From the NCBI GenBank assembly GCA_947561395.2, contig OX387184.1, positions 55,921,197 through 55,985,196 on the forward strand: 64,000 bases of DNA, in the 5' to 3' direction. Below the pieces are notes generated by a model. That model had not been told where the DNA came from, searched no databases, and saw only the letters and a program-made list of their open reading frames with translations. Positions 1-10,731 of this stretch are shown here, piece after piece. The DNA comes from Buxus sempervirens. Lineage: Eukaryota; Streptophyta; Magnoliopsida; Buxales; Buxaceae. The position numbers and the translations under genes were made by a program. Numbering within the stretch: the stretch's first letter is position 1; each line of letters begins with the position of its first letter.

Positions 1-1243
1 CACCCGACGATTGCTCCCTTCTTCTCCGGCGATTCCCTGAGCTCCGGTGGCCCTTATTGACGCCGGCGACCACCTCTTGATTTTAGTGATCGCCATTGTC
101 AAGCCCTAGACCCCTTCTCATACGATTTCCGACGATTTTCTCGACTTGGCATTGTTCTCCGGCGATTGCTTCCAGTTCTCGGTGACTTCAACAAATTGGC
201 ATCGGAGTACTGATCTCCGGTGATTGCCTGTGACTGTTTTTTCACCAACCGGATTCCCCTCTTTGCTGCTCAACCAGTAAAGGCAATCCGACCCATTCAA
301 ACAGGTTTTTTTTCTCTTGCCTAGCTTCATTGAATCCAAGCATGTTTTTGCTTTGATTTTACGCATGTGCTATCACTGCCTATTGGGTTTAGCCTTTGTA
401 ACCAATTCTTGCCGAAACTGAGTAGCATATTTTGTGTGCATTTTGGAACTGCATCCATGCTCACAATTACTTGTATCTGATTGTAATGCTTTTCCCATAA
501 ATTTTTAGGCAATCCTTGTTTGCCTTTCTTACTGCTGTCCTCTGATAATCCATGCTACTGCAATATTTTAATTTCTGCTTCAGTTGATTGGAATCTCTGC
601 CAGTGAGGAATTTCTGCCTGTGTTGAATACCATGCTTCTTTTTTCTTCTTGCCAATTCTGAGCTATGGTTCTTTCTAATTCGGATTGCCTGCCGGTAGCA
701 TTTGTAGGAAAAGCATGTGTTAACTATAGTCGATTCTCCATGCAACCTGTATCTTTGCTAAGATTTTCTGATAGTGGTAATCTCTGACTGAATTGCCCCT
801 TTCTCCTGCCACCGAGTTATGCCATGATGTTGCTGTTGACTGTATTACCTATTCTGAAATTTTTTCTTTGAGATGCCTGAACTTGTTGATTGCTTATTAC
901 TGATGGACTGCTCATTTTCAATTTTACCACCAAATTTTGCTGTGAAATTTTTCCTCTTGACCTCCCCACATGTCTTGCCCATTTGAGTTTCTATGATTCC
1001 TGCTTCGGATCCGTTGGCCTCTAATTTTCCCATATCCTGAAATCACAAAACATTAGGAAATAGTAAGTTTTGTAGGAATCTTTTAGGGTTAGGGAGAAAT
1101 GTTTTAAAAACAGAAATATCCCACACTTCCCAACACTTTGCAGATGATAATTTTGAAAAATAACCATGTAAGATACAAACTGAAACCTAGACCAAAAATA
1201 GGGTAAAATTTCTGATAAACTCATAAAACACTTCCCTGTGTAG
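1..1243 (+). other. Non-coding leader or promoter region of the plant-mobile-domain gene
   Basis: No convincing coding sequence on either strand. The first 230 bases are pyrimidine-rich and repeat a short CTCCGGYGATTSC motif about three times. The sequence directly before the ATG at 1244 ends in TGTGTAG, which could be a 3' splice acceptor, so part of this stretch may be a 5' UTR intron. No TATA box could be placed with confidence. Confidence 0.4.
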
Positions 1244-3928
1244 ATGGCTAGGAGTCGTTCCCGAGTTAGAGAGGAGGCTGACCCAGCTGATCAGCCCTCC
1301 TCTTCGCGGGCTCGTACGGAGGCGAGTTCCAGCGCCACCGTGTCCGAGCCATTAGGCGACTCCCGAGAGAGCTCTGCTGAGGTAGGCTTTCAAATTCTTT
1401 CTCTCTCTCCTTTCTTCTATTCTCCTTTCCCACACCACCTTTATACTTTTTCCTTGAAATTTAGCCTGCGGTTGCACCTGCTCGTGGTCGAGGCCGAGGG
1501 CGAGGCAGAGTTCAGGATCAGGCCCCCGAGGGCGAGAGAGGCCGTGGCAGAGGCCGAGGCAGAGCCAGAGATACGGCTCAGGAGGGGGTTGCTGTAGCCC
1601 TTGCAGGGGTTTCTGAGGAGTTGAGGGCCTCTGTGCATGATACAGAGCTCCTCCATGGCTTGGATAGCCACCCCTCCATGTGCATCAGGGCCGATGTGCT
1701 GCTTCCATACCACTCTTCCCACTTGCGAGGCAGCTGGGGGAGATTCAGTGAGTTGGCACAGTCACTTTCTCCGGCACTCAGGCGGGAGTTTGGGAGGTGC
1801 CACCTGGATCACTTCCTCATTATTCCATCATTCAGAGCCGACCGTCCACTCATCTTTGCCATGATGGAGAGATACTTCCCAGAGACTCAGTCGTTCCACC
1901 TGCCGGACGTGGAGCTGGGGATCCGCCCCTCTGATTTTGTGATGATTACTGGCATTCCTCTGACGGGGCGGACCATTGTCTTGGAGCGGCCTTCTGCGGA
2001 GGATATGGGACTTCTCCTGGGATATCAGGCCCTGCCACCTACTGCTTGGGATGGGCGGAGCGGCCGGCTCTCCATTAGCTGGCTGCGGGAGAGTCTGGCT
2101 CGACATTTTGAGGGGAGACACAGGACTGTGGCTGTGGATGATGCTGCTTTTGTTCCTATCTTCCGGCACGTATTCTTGCTGATGTTGGGGAGCTGCTTCT
2201 TCCCGGAGGATACTACCGGCGTCAGCCCACTTTTCCTGGACGCTTTGCGAGATCTCCGCCAGACCTGTCAGCTGGCATGGGGCCGACTCATCTATGGGAC
2301 CATCCTGGCTGGGCTGTGCCGAGCGGTTCGAGGCTTAGCATCTCCGAGAGGCGATGGAGTTAGCAGCCGGTTCTTCTGGCAGATTCTACAGGTATTGCAT
2401 TCATCTGTCTGGTTTAAGTCCTTAGGCTTTATCTTTTCTTAACTGATTTTTCTTTTGCTAGGTGTTCATGTACACCTATATGACCTTCTTCCGCCCCTCC
2501 CCGGTTCCTGAGGTTGCGGATTTCCCTGTGGCCCTGCGGTGGTCGGCCCAGGTCCGAGATGCTGATAGGAGTCAGCCCCGCACCGCTCGGGTGCACTTGG
2601 ACCGTGCCCGCCGACCTGATGTAAACCTTTTATCCTTTTTCCTTTTTATTTCTTTTCCTGTATCTTGACTGTACCTGATTATTTTTATTTTTTGCAGCTT
2701 CTCCTGTCCCGATTTGATGACGTGGACGTCGGAGTGGCCCGTGAGATGGCGGTACAGGACGCCTTCGATAGAGATCGACGACGTCAGCCCTACCAGTGCT
2801 TCCTTGGGAGGCTTGGTAGGGTGATGTACTTGGGAGAGCGCCTGTACTTCCAGCACACTGGCGCACTTTGCATCCCCGTCCCTCCTCCTGCTGTGGGTCC
2901 CGACACACTCCTTCCCGGCTTTGACGTGGATCAGTTCGATCATTTCCTGGATGCAGAGGAGCTCACAGTAGCCGGCGATTATGACGAGTGGTTCCAGAGG
3001 GTGTCTATTGGATGCTTGATGGATCGACCCACTCGTGCCGGGGTGACTGAGATTGGTGGGATCCGTATCCGGATCCATGAGGACACAGTAAGTCTTGTAT
3101 TCCTTATATTTTCATCTTTTCTCCCTTTATGCCTTTCTGACCCTTCTTCTGTTCTTGTTGGCAGGTACATGAGCTGAATACCATCCGGGACCGGTTTGAG
3201 AGTCAGCGGGCCGCGATCGATGATATGATCGCAGAGCACGATGCGGTCGTGGCTCAGCGGGATGCCCGGATCAGGGAGCTGGAGGCCTTGGTTGCTGAGC
3301 TCCAGGCTAGACAGGTATTTGGTCTTCTCATATATTCATTTCTTTCATTTTTCTATTTCTGCTATCCTGATATGCTTGTTTGACTTGTGCAGGGCCCGGT
3401 CCCGGATCAGGATGCTGCCTTCTTTGAGCATGATTTCCTCATTCCTGACCCATCCCCAGCTCGGGCTGCTGATCCCGAGGATGCCCCAGCGGCTGGTCTT
3501 GACGAGCCGGATCCTCCTGCTCCTTCTGCAGACATTCCTGGTATGATATTCTTTTAATTCTCCTCCTTTATTCTTCCTTATATCTGAGTCTTCTGATTTT
3601 TCTCTTTTCTGTGGACTCAGCTACTTCTGATCCCGGCCCCTCTGCTGCTGATGCTGGGCCTTCTGGAGCTGCGGGAGCAGAGGATGCTTTGGACGAGGGC
3701 CTAGTTGGGCCGGTTGCTGCTGAGCCCGAGGCTTCTTCCCCAGATTCTGCTCCTGCTCCTCCCCCAGATCTCGAGGATTATTGCTTGGAGTATCAGCTTC
3801 AGCACGTGGTAGGTCGGCATCCTCGCCATGCAGCCGAGCGGATCCTTGCATACTCTAGAGGCCGAGCACTTTGGGGGAGAGGCCGTAGAGGTGGACGCGG
3901 CCGAGGACGCGGGGATGATCCTGCATAG
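1244..3928 (+). CDS. Plant mobile domain (PMD) protein, 7 exons, antisense within element 1
   Basis: Seven exons read in one frame: 1244-1381, 1465-2391, 2462-2620, 2698-3087, 3165-3314, 3393-3540 and 3621-3928. All introns are GT-AG and 70-83 bases long. The first five junctions are phase 0 and the last is phase 1. The product is about 739 residues. An RG-rich stretch (about residues 53-80) precedes a PMD-like core (about 130-360), with the typical aromatic-Pro-Glu-Thr...FHLP...D...TGIPL pattern and a later LLMLGS..FP segment with AWGRLIYG. A charged heptad-like helix (exon 5), an acidic Pro/Ala-rich tail and a C-terminal RG-rich end follow. PMD proteins occur both as host genes (MAIN/MAIL family) and inside plant transposons; their biochemical role here is unknown. 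The gene lies antisense to pol of element 1 with intact splice sites, so it may be expressed. A degenerate host gene is a less likely alternative. Confidence 0.75.
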
Positions 3929-4140
3929 GAGTAGATTAGGATTTTTTTCATTTTCATGTATTTATATCATCATCCCTGTACAAAACTTCCAGATATATAT
4001 GAAAAAACTTTTTATTCATTCTATCATGTCTTGTACATCTTTTGTTCTCAATTTTATGCAATTATGACATGTAAGCAGGTAAAACAGGTAAAAAAATTCG
4101 GATTTTTTCATCCTTAGCTCTTTTTTTGCATTTTTTCTCG

Positions 4141-4280
4141 GTATCCGGTCTGACATACCGGATACATTGATTGGTCTTTGTATCCGGTATATCATACCGG
4201 ATATTCATGGAATCCTTTGTATCCGGTATACTTATCCGGATATTACCAAAGCCTTTGTATCCGGTCTGAGTTACCGGATA
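4141..4280. promoter_or_regulatory. Cluster of four TATCCGG palindromes upstream of the DUF7745-like gene
   Basis: Four 23-25 base inverted repeats lie in 140 bases. Three are of the form TATCCGGT-N(3-7)-ACCGGATA; the third is a variant, TATCCGG-N6-TATCCGGATA. The cluster ends about 13 bases before a TATA box. Equivalent clusters occur at 15677-15817, 19411-19550 (LTR) and 28817-28959 (another LTR). Transcription-factor binding sites are the most likely role; this is inference. Confidence 0.7.
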
Positions 4281-4292
4281 TGTTAAAAGATG

Positions 4293-4300
4293 CTATAAAT
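4293..4300 (+). promoter_or_regulatory. TATA box of the DUF7745-like gene
   Basis: CTATAAAT lies about 112 bases before the chosen ATG (4412) and just downstream of the palindrome cluster. It implies a transcription start near 4325-4330 and a 5' UTR of about 85 bases. Confidence 0.6.
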
Positions 4301-4411
4301 GCAACCTGCCTCGGGATTTGAGCATTTTTTTACGAGTTTTTGAGTTTAGAAACCGCCTTTTTCGCCTTTTTCCTCCTCCTCTTGAGTTCTAGCTTGCTCC
4401 CGTCACATCCA

Positions 4412-6148
4412 ATGGAATCCGGATCATCTTCTGCCCCATTATTGTCTGTCCACACTGCCTCCCCTGCAAAACAGCCTTTTAGATCAAAACCCCCAAATCT
4501 CACTAGGTACAATCCTGTGGATTCCTTTTACACAAGGTGGGTTAACTCTATGACCCTAGATGAGGAGAGGAGATGGGGTACTACCAACCTAGGCCATACC
4601 CTGCTCATTCCCAAGGTTCCCTTCAGGTGGGAGATTATAGAGGCCATGATTGGTCATTGGGTTCCCGATCTCAACTTGTTCCGTTTTGGGACCCATGAGA
4701 TGACCCCAACCATTGAGGAGGTGGAAACCATCCTGGGCCTGAGATTTGATGAGAAGGTGGTGAATCCACCTCTTAGGCCCAGTTACAAGAAGGAAGCTTC
4801 TACTTTTTTGGGCATAGGGAAGAAGGACTTGGGGGATTCTGACACCCTTTTGACCCTATCTAAGGCTTTTTTGACTGAGAAGCTTTTGAGGGGAGAAGAT
4901 AAGGAGGCCCGATTCAATGTGTTGACCCTGATAGTGGTCAACCAGTTGCTTTTCCCACGGGAGGATGACGAGGTGGACTTGGCCTTGATTTCCGTGATAT
5001 GCCAGGTTAGGGAGCGGGAGAGGTTGGCCCCTATGATTTTAGCTGGGATATATCAGGCCTTAACCGACTGCTACAATAGGAAGTCAAAACGCTTCCTAGC
5101 ATGTGCCCAGATCCTGCAGGTAAAAAAAAAATCTTTTCTTTTTCTTTCTTTTTTTTTTCTTTTTCTCTTGCTTCTTGGCTTTCTTTTTGCCTTTTTTGTT
5201 TTTTTTTTGTTTTTTTTGTTTTTTTTGTTTTTTTTTATACAATGCTGACATATCCCTCTTCCTTTGCAGCTTTGGCTACTTGATCATTTGAGCCAGATTG
5301 AAGAGATCAATCGACACTTCTTCCCGAGTCTGAAAGTCCCTCTCTTGATGAGCAACAGGGGGTGCCCCGATATTCCAGGGGGCAAACAGGGCTGGTTCAC
5401 TTTCTTGGGCTCGCTTCAGGATGACCAGGTGAGATGGCCTGGTACTTATCAGCCTAATGCGGAGACAGTGATTAGCTTCCGAGACCGCAACTTTCTGATT
5501 CTGGCGGGCCTGAAGCATGCAGTGCTGTATCTTCCTCTGCGGGTCCTTCGTCAGTTCCGAGCGACCCAGGGGATTATCATCCCATGTGGATATGAGGATC
5601 GTCTTGGGCCTCTTTCTATGAAGCTGAATGCCTGGTTGATGAAGGAGTGGTCTTATGTCCGCTTTATGCATGGTCCAGTCTTCTCGGAAGCCCATGTGAA
5701 GGATTATCTCTTCTGGATCAAGGAACAGATACAAACCCAGGCCCCGGTACCCGAAGATCCTCCTGTAGTCTTGGCTCCCACCTATGAGGACATTCTAGAG
5801 TCTGAGCGGGCTTCTCATAAGCGGCTTCAGCAGATATGGGTACGGGAGGCCCAGGAGCTCAGGATACAGGGCGCTTATCTGGAGAGGCAGCTTGAGGAGC
5901 AGATCTCACGCCGTATTGCTGTGGAAGAGAAGCTGGAGGAGCAGAGGCAGGCCCGTCGCTTCGAGGTCCGTATGATCCGGCAGAAGTACCAGGATACTTT
6001 GGCCAGCCTTAGGAGTATGCGGATTAGGCAGGCCCTTTCAGATGAGGTCATTTCCTTCTTGAGTGATCCCGCTGCAGAGGGGGCTTCAGGAGTCATTGCA
6101 GCTCAGGCAGCTCGGATTCGGGAGCTTGAGGAGCGGCTGAGAGATTAG
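4412..6148 (+). CDS. DUF7745-like protein (Ogre ORF1 homologue), 2 exons, antisense within element 1
   Basis: Exons 4412-5119 and 5270-6148 are joined by a 150-base, T-rich GT-AG intron in phase 0, giving about 528 residues. The start is the first ATG downstream of the TATA box. The open frame continues upstream only through non-ATG codons. The globular part shares blocks with ORF1 of the plus-strand Ogre element at 46578-48011: RFG..E.TPTIEE, RPS.K.EA..F.G, WL.DHL, W.GTY, and PLRVLRQF versus PIRVLRQF. The last 110 residues are a charged coiled coil. The function of this family is unknown. Here the gene is antisense to, and convergent with, pol, whereas its homologue at 46578 is sense and upstream of gag. 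That homologue has no intron at the matching site (Q/LWL). Confidence 0.75.
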
Positions 6149-7089
6149 CTTTATTTCCTGCACATACCTTTGTACAAAATTGAACTCCAATAGTGGAAAT
6201 ACAAAGGATTTAATTCAAAATAAAGTTTTTATATTATTGGCCTCAGAATGCTCAAATGCTTGTAAAAACAAAGGTTTTATGAAAAGTATTTGATTTCTCA
6301 TCACTGGCCAAAGTATAATTTTTCCTTTTTATATTTTTTTTGTATTTTTTTGAAATTTGGTCCATGCACTTAATCACCTATAATTAAAGGAATTAAAAAC
6401 CAGGTTAAATAATGAAAAGGGTAGTCCACAAAATACTGAGGGATCAGAACCGTCCATCTTAGGACCTTTAGAGTCATTCCCAAATGCCAAAACTGCCCCA
6501 TTCTGCTCATGCCAACTTTTCTTCAAGCTCAGATCTCCATGATCAACTCAACCTCTGATTTTTCTTCATTTTTCTTATTTTTTCTTATTTTTTCTTTTTT
6601 TTTTTTTTGCCAATGTTGCCCCTAGCGCCAGTTACGGTTTTCACTAGGGCCGGCTTCTGAATTCCGTCATCACCCATCTTACTCTGATATTTGAATGAAC
6701 AAGCTAAGATCACCGAGGGCTTAAAAATAGGACGAAATAAAGGCTAGGCTCAGTTTATGAAAGAAAGGGTATTAAAGGCCCAAAAATTTTCAAGTGTGGA
6801 AATAGGTCAACCGGATTTACAGTCATGATAAATTTAACCCTTTTTCCCCAAATTGCATTTTTTGCATCTTTTTTCACACTTGGCTTTCATTTGCCATTTC
6901 CATTGCTTTTCCTCTCTTTTTCTTTTTCTTTCCTCACTTTTGCCCCAATTGATTTTGCCCCAATTTGACTGTAAATCTGGTTTGGGTTTATCAAAGAAAC
7001 GAACCGGCTCAACTTGGCTAGACTAGGGATTAAAATTTTTGAAGGAAATAAAGAAAAATGGCCTTGGATCATTTCCTAGAAATATTCAC
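6149..7089. other. Non-coding spacer between convergent pol and antisense gene
   Basis: A/T-rich, with long T-runs near 6585-6610, and no ORF of note. Segments from about 6240 to 7089 resemble 30550-31960 in the truncated element to the right (for example the CCTCAGAAT...TTTTATGAAAAG block and the GACTAGGGATT block). This shows that the spacer is retrotransposon sequence. Confidence 0.6.
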
Positions 7090-9330
7090 TCAAGGGAAAT
7101 ACCTTTTTACCGCATCAGAGTTAATGGGCTTAGGAAAATCTGACCCATCCATTTCTGCTAGGATGAGTGCACCCCCTGACATGACTTTCTTGACGACATA
7201 TGGGCCTTCCCAATTGGGCTTAAACTTACCACGAGGGTCTTCCAAAAATGGTAGAATTTTCTTTAGCACTAAGTTTCCTTCTTGGAAAGTTCTGGGCCTC
7301 ACTTTCTTATTGTAGGCCCGGGCCATTCTCTTCTGGTACAATTGTCCATGGCAAAGCGCTTTCAACCGCTTTTCTTCTATCAGGTTAAGTTGATCATGTC
7401 TCGACTGGACCCATTCGACTTCTTCTAGTTCTGCTTCCATGAGCACTCGGAGTGATGGGATCTCCACTTCCACGGGCAAGACTGCTTCCATCCCATAGAC
7501 TAGGGAGTATGGGGTTGCCCCAGTTGAAGTCCGGATCGAAGTTCTGTAGGCATGTAGAGCAAGTGGTAGCATTTCATGCCAATCCTTGTAGCTTACTACC
7601 ATCTTCTGGATGATTTTCTTTATATTTTTATTGGCTGCCTCCACTGCCCCATTCATCTTTGGCCTATACGGAGCTGACTTATGGTGGGTGATCTGAAACT
7701 GCTCACACATTTTCTTCATGTCCTTGTTCTTAATATTTGAAGCATTGTCTGATACTATGGCATTTGGCAATCCATAGCGACAAATGATATTGTGCTTCAA
7801 AAATTTAATAACATGGTTGCTTGTGATATTTGCATATGAGGCTGATTCCACCCACTTAGTGAAGTAGTCAATTGCCACCTGGATGAATCTGTGCCCGTTC
7901 GATGCCTTAGGGGAGATCATGCCGATGACATCTATGCCCCACATAGAGAAGGGCCAGGGTGATGTCATGTTGTGTAGCTCACCTGGGGGTGCATGCTTAT
8001 TATCTGCATATATCTGACATTGGTGGCACCTCCTGACATGTACACAGCAATCGTGCTCCATGGTTGTCCAGTAGTATCCCAGCCTCAGGATCTTCTTAGC
8101 CAGCATGTGCCCACTCATATGGGGCCCGCAGACTCCTCCATGTATAGTCTCAATCAGCCTTTCCGATTCAGCCTTGGCAACACATCTTAGCAGAATGTCG
8201 TTATGTGACATCTTGTACACATGTCCACCACTTAGCAGAAATTGACCAGCCAATCTCTGTATTGTCCTCTTCTCAGTAGCAGTGGCATTTTCTGGCAAAC
8301 TCCGATTATTCAAGAAATTTTTGATATCTTGAAACCACGGTGCTTCTTCTTCTGGTGCTCCCTCTAGAACGAGACAGTAAGCCGGTTCATCTCTAACCTC
8401 AATTTCCAGCGGTCTGATGTCTACTCCTTCTGGTATGCTGACCATTGAAGCCAAGGTTGCTAGAGCATCCGCAAACTGATTCTTGGCCCTTGGCATATAG
8501 TTGAAGGAAATTCGAGTGAAATTTGTGCTTATTTCTTCCAAATACTGGTGATAGGGGATCAATTTGTGATCCTTGGTTTTCCACTCACCAGTTGTTTGGA
8601 AGATGATAAGACTCGAATCCCCGTATACGTCAAGTTCCTCTACTCCATGATCCATGGCTGCTTGCAATCCAATTATGCATGCCTCATATTCTGCTATGTT
8701 ATTGGTGCACTGGAATCTCAACTTTACTGCAATTGGGATGTGTGAACCATCTGGTTTAACCAAAACTGCCCCTATTCCGTTCCCATTCATATTGGCGGCC
8801 CCATCAAAGAACATCTGCCAAGAACTCTCACTGTCTTCCTCTTCAGTGTACAGAATTGCTTCATCTGGGAAGTTAGTCTTCAAGGGTTGATATTCTGGCA
8901 AAGGATGTGCAGCCAGGTGATCAGCTATGGCTTGACCCTTGATTGCCTTCTGGGTGATGTATGTGAGGTCAAACTCGGACAGTAGTAGTTGCCACTTTGC
9001 CGTCCTGCCAGTCAGTGCCGGTTTCTCAAATAAATACTTCAGCGGGTCCATCCGGGATATCAATAGTGTGGAGTGACTAAGGAAATAATGCCTTAGCCTC
9101 TGAGTGGCCCACATTAGAGCACAACAAGTCTTCTCCAATGGTGAGTATTTGGCTTCATATTCTGTGAATTTTTTACTCAGATAGTAAATTGCCCTTTCTT
9201 TTCTACCAGTCTCATCATGCTGCCCCAAGACACATCCCATCGACGTTTCCAACACTGACAAGTACAGGATCAGCGGTCTTCCTGGAGTTGGTGGCACTAG
9301 CACAGGTGGGTTCAGTAAATACCTCTTCAT
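7090..9330 (-). CDS. pol: Pol C-terminal part of element 1: RNase H, archaeal-type RNase H, integrase
   Basis: 746 residues. Residues 10-150 are the RT-linked RNase H (AIYYLSKKF, LEKTCCAL, LSEFDLTY). A second RNase H starts at about residue 173 with the catalytic MFFDGA block, then AEYEAC, GDSSLI and ADALATLA; this dual arrangement marks the Tat/Ogre group. The integrase follows, with a zinc-binding region (HGG..GPHMSGH...C.QC), a DDE core (WGIDVIG, SDNASN, GAVEAANKN) and a C-terminal GPYVVKKV module. The product would degrade the RNA template and insert the cDNA. The frame is the same as the RT segment upstream but is separated from it by an in-frame TAG at 9343-9345, so the first codon given here is not a real start. 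Confidence 0.9.
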   Translation of the reverse strand: MKRYLLNPPVLVPPTPGRPLILYLSVLETSMGCVLGQHDETGRKERAIYYLSKKFTEYEAKYSPLEKTCCALMWATQRLRHYFLSHSTLLISRMDPLKYLFEKPALTGRTAKWQLLLSEFDLTYITQKAIKGQAIADHLAAHPLPEYQPLKTNFPDEAILYTEEEDSESSWQMFFDGAANMNGNGIGAVLVKPDGSHIPIAVKLRFQCTNNIAEYEACIIGLQAAMDHGVEELDVYGDSSLIIFQTTGEWKTKDHKLIPYHQYLEEISTNFTRISFNYMPRAKNQFADALATLASMVSIPEGVDIRPLEIEVRDEPAYCLVLEGAPEEEAPWFQDIKNFLNNRSLPENATATEKRTIQRLAGQFLLSGGHVYKMSHNDILLRCVAKAESERLIETIHGGVCGPHMSGHMLAKKILRLGYYWTTMEHDCCVHVRRCHQCQIYADNKHAPPGELHNMTSPWPFSMWGIDVIGMISPKASNGHRFIQVAIDYFTKWVESASYANITSNHVIKFLKHNIICRYGLPNAIVSDNASNIKNKDMKKMCEQFQITHHKSAPYRPKMNGAVEAANKNIKKIIQKMVVSYKDWHEMLPLALHAYRTSIRTSTGATPYSLVYGMEAVLPVEVEIPSLRVLMEAELEEVEWVQSRHDQLNLIEEKRLKALCHGQLYQKRMARAYNKKVRPRTFQEGNLVLKKILPFLEDPRGKFKPNWEGPYVVKKVMSGGALILAEMDGSDFPKPINSDAVKRYFP

Positions 9331-9342
9331 TGTATCAAATGC

Positions 9343-10731
9343 CTACTGGCAGTCCTCATTCCAGACCGTCGGGTTATCTTTCCTCAAAAGTTTGAAAATT
9401 GGTTCACAGATAGCAGTGAGCTGTGCTATGAACCGGCTTATGTATTGAATCCTTCCAAGAAAACCCCTGACCTCCTTCTCAGTTCTGGGTGCTGGCATTT
9501 CAATTATGGCCTTGGCTTTAGCCGGGTCAATTTCAATTCCTCTTCGGCTCACTATAAACCCCAGTAACTTCCCTGATGTAGCCCCAAAGACGCATTTAGC
9601 TGGGTTAAGCCGTAGACTGTACTTCCTGAGCCGATCAAACACTTTCTTCAGATTGATCAAGTGGTCCTCCTCTTTGCATGATTTGGCAATCATATCGTCC
9701 ACATAGACCTCCATCTCCTTGTGGATCATGTCATGGAATAGTGCAGTCATGGCCCGCTGGTATGTTGCCCCAGCGTTTTTAAGCCCAAACGGCATGACTG
9801 TATAGTGGAATGTGCCCCAAGGCGTGATAAATGCTGTTTTCTCTTGATCTTCCTTAGCCATCTTGATCTGATTATATCCTGAGAAATCATCCATGAAGGA
9901 AAACAGGCTATGTACCGCAGTATTATCGACCAGAATGTCGATGTGTGGAAGCGGAAAATCGTCCTTTGGGCTTGCCCTGTTTAAGTCTCTATAATCCACG
10001 CACATTCGGACCTTCCCGTCCTTCTTTGGTACCGGCACTATGTTTGCGAGCCACTCCGGGTACGTAGAGACTGCCAAAAATCCAGCTTGGAACTGTTTGA
10101 CCACTTCATCCTTGACCTTCAGAGTCCACTCAGGTTTCAATCTTCTCAGCTTCTGCTTAATCGGCTTAACCCCTGGCAAAATTGGCAACTTGTGCACCAC
10201 CATGTCAGTGTCCAACCCCGGCATGTCCCGATATGACCAAGCAAACACATCTTTGTAGTCTGCCAAGAACTGTGACATTTCATTTTTCTGCACATCAGAC
10301 AAGCATGACCCGATTTTTACAATTTTTGGGTCATCTTCGGTCCCAAGATTTATGGATATGGTCTCCTCAATATTAGGTTGGACCCCCTTTTCATGACGTT
10401 CCAATTGGTATTCAATTTCTTTTGGAACGTCTTCTTCTTCGACCTCGGTCTCTTCTTCGACCCCCATGAGATCAAAGTCGAGCTCAAGGTCGAAGTCATA
10501 TTCAACCTGGTCCAATTCGGTCTGATTATATGGTTCATAAGTGGTTTGGACCTTTTTGAAAAATTTAAATTTCCTAGAAAAAATAGAAAAATCTTTTTGG
10601 GTTTTTTGTGGGCCTTCTAAACATAATTCCCCTGAAGACGAAAGCCCATTAGAACCTTCAGGGAAATGGCATTCCACTATTGGAGTTTTTTTTGGAAGCC
10701 TCGTCAGTTTGCCGCACAGACGCTGCTTCAA
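9343..10731 (-). CDS. pol: Reverse transcriptase segment of element 1
   Basis: About 462 residues. An acidic linker is followed by the entry to RT (FAWSYRDMPGLD, WLANIVPVPKKDGKVRMC, DYRDLNRASPKDD) and then the catalytic YVDDMI box, LGFIVS and the thumb region. It ends at TAG 9343-9345, where the plus-strand Ogre element has a sense codon, so the stop is a lesion or needs read-through. The upstream frame entry is at an A8 run (10686-10693 on plus), where the G-patch segment runs into a different frame. Confidence 0.9.
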   Translation of the reverse strand: MKQRLCGKLTRLPKKTPIVECHFPEGSNGLSSSGELCLEGPQKTQKDFSIFSRKFKFFKKVQTTYEPYNQTELDQVEYDFDLELDFDLMGVEEETEVEEEDVPKEIEYQLERHEKGVQPNIEETISINLGTEDDPKIVKIGSCLSDVQKNEMSQFLADYKDVFAWSYRDMPGLDTDMVVHKLPILPGVKPIKQKLRRLKPEWTLKVKDEVVKQFQAGFLAVSTYPEWLANIVPVPKKDGKVRMCVDYRDLNRASPKDDFPLPHIDILVDNTAVHSLFSFMDDFSGYNQIKMAKEDQEKTAFITPWGTFHYTVMPFGLKNAGATYQRAMTALFHDMIHKEMEVYVDDMIAKSCKEEDHLINLKKVFDRLRKYSLRLNPAKCVFGATSGKLLGFIVSRRGIEIDPAKAKAIIEMPAPRTEKEVRGFLGRIQYISRFIAQLTAICEPIFKLLRKDNPTVWNEDCQ

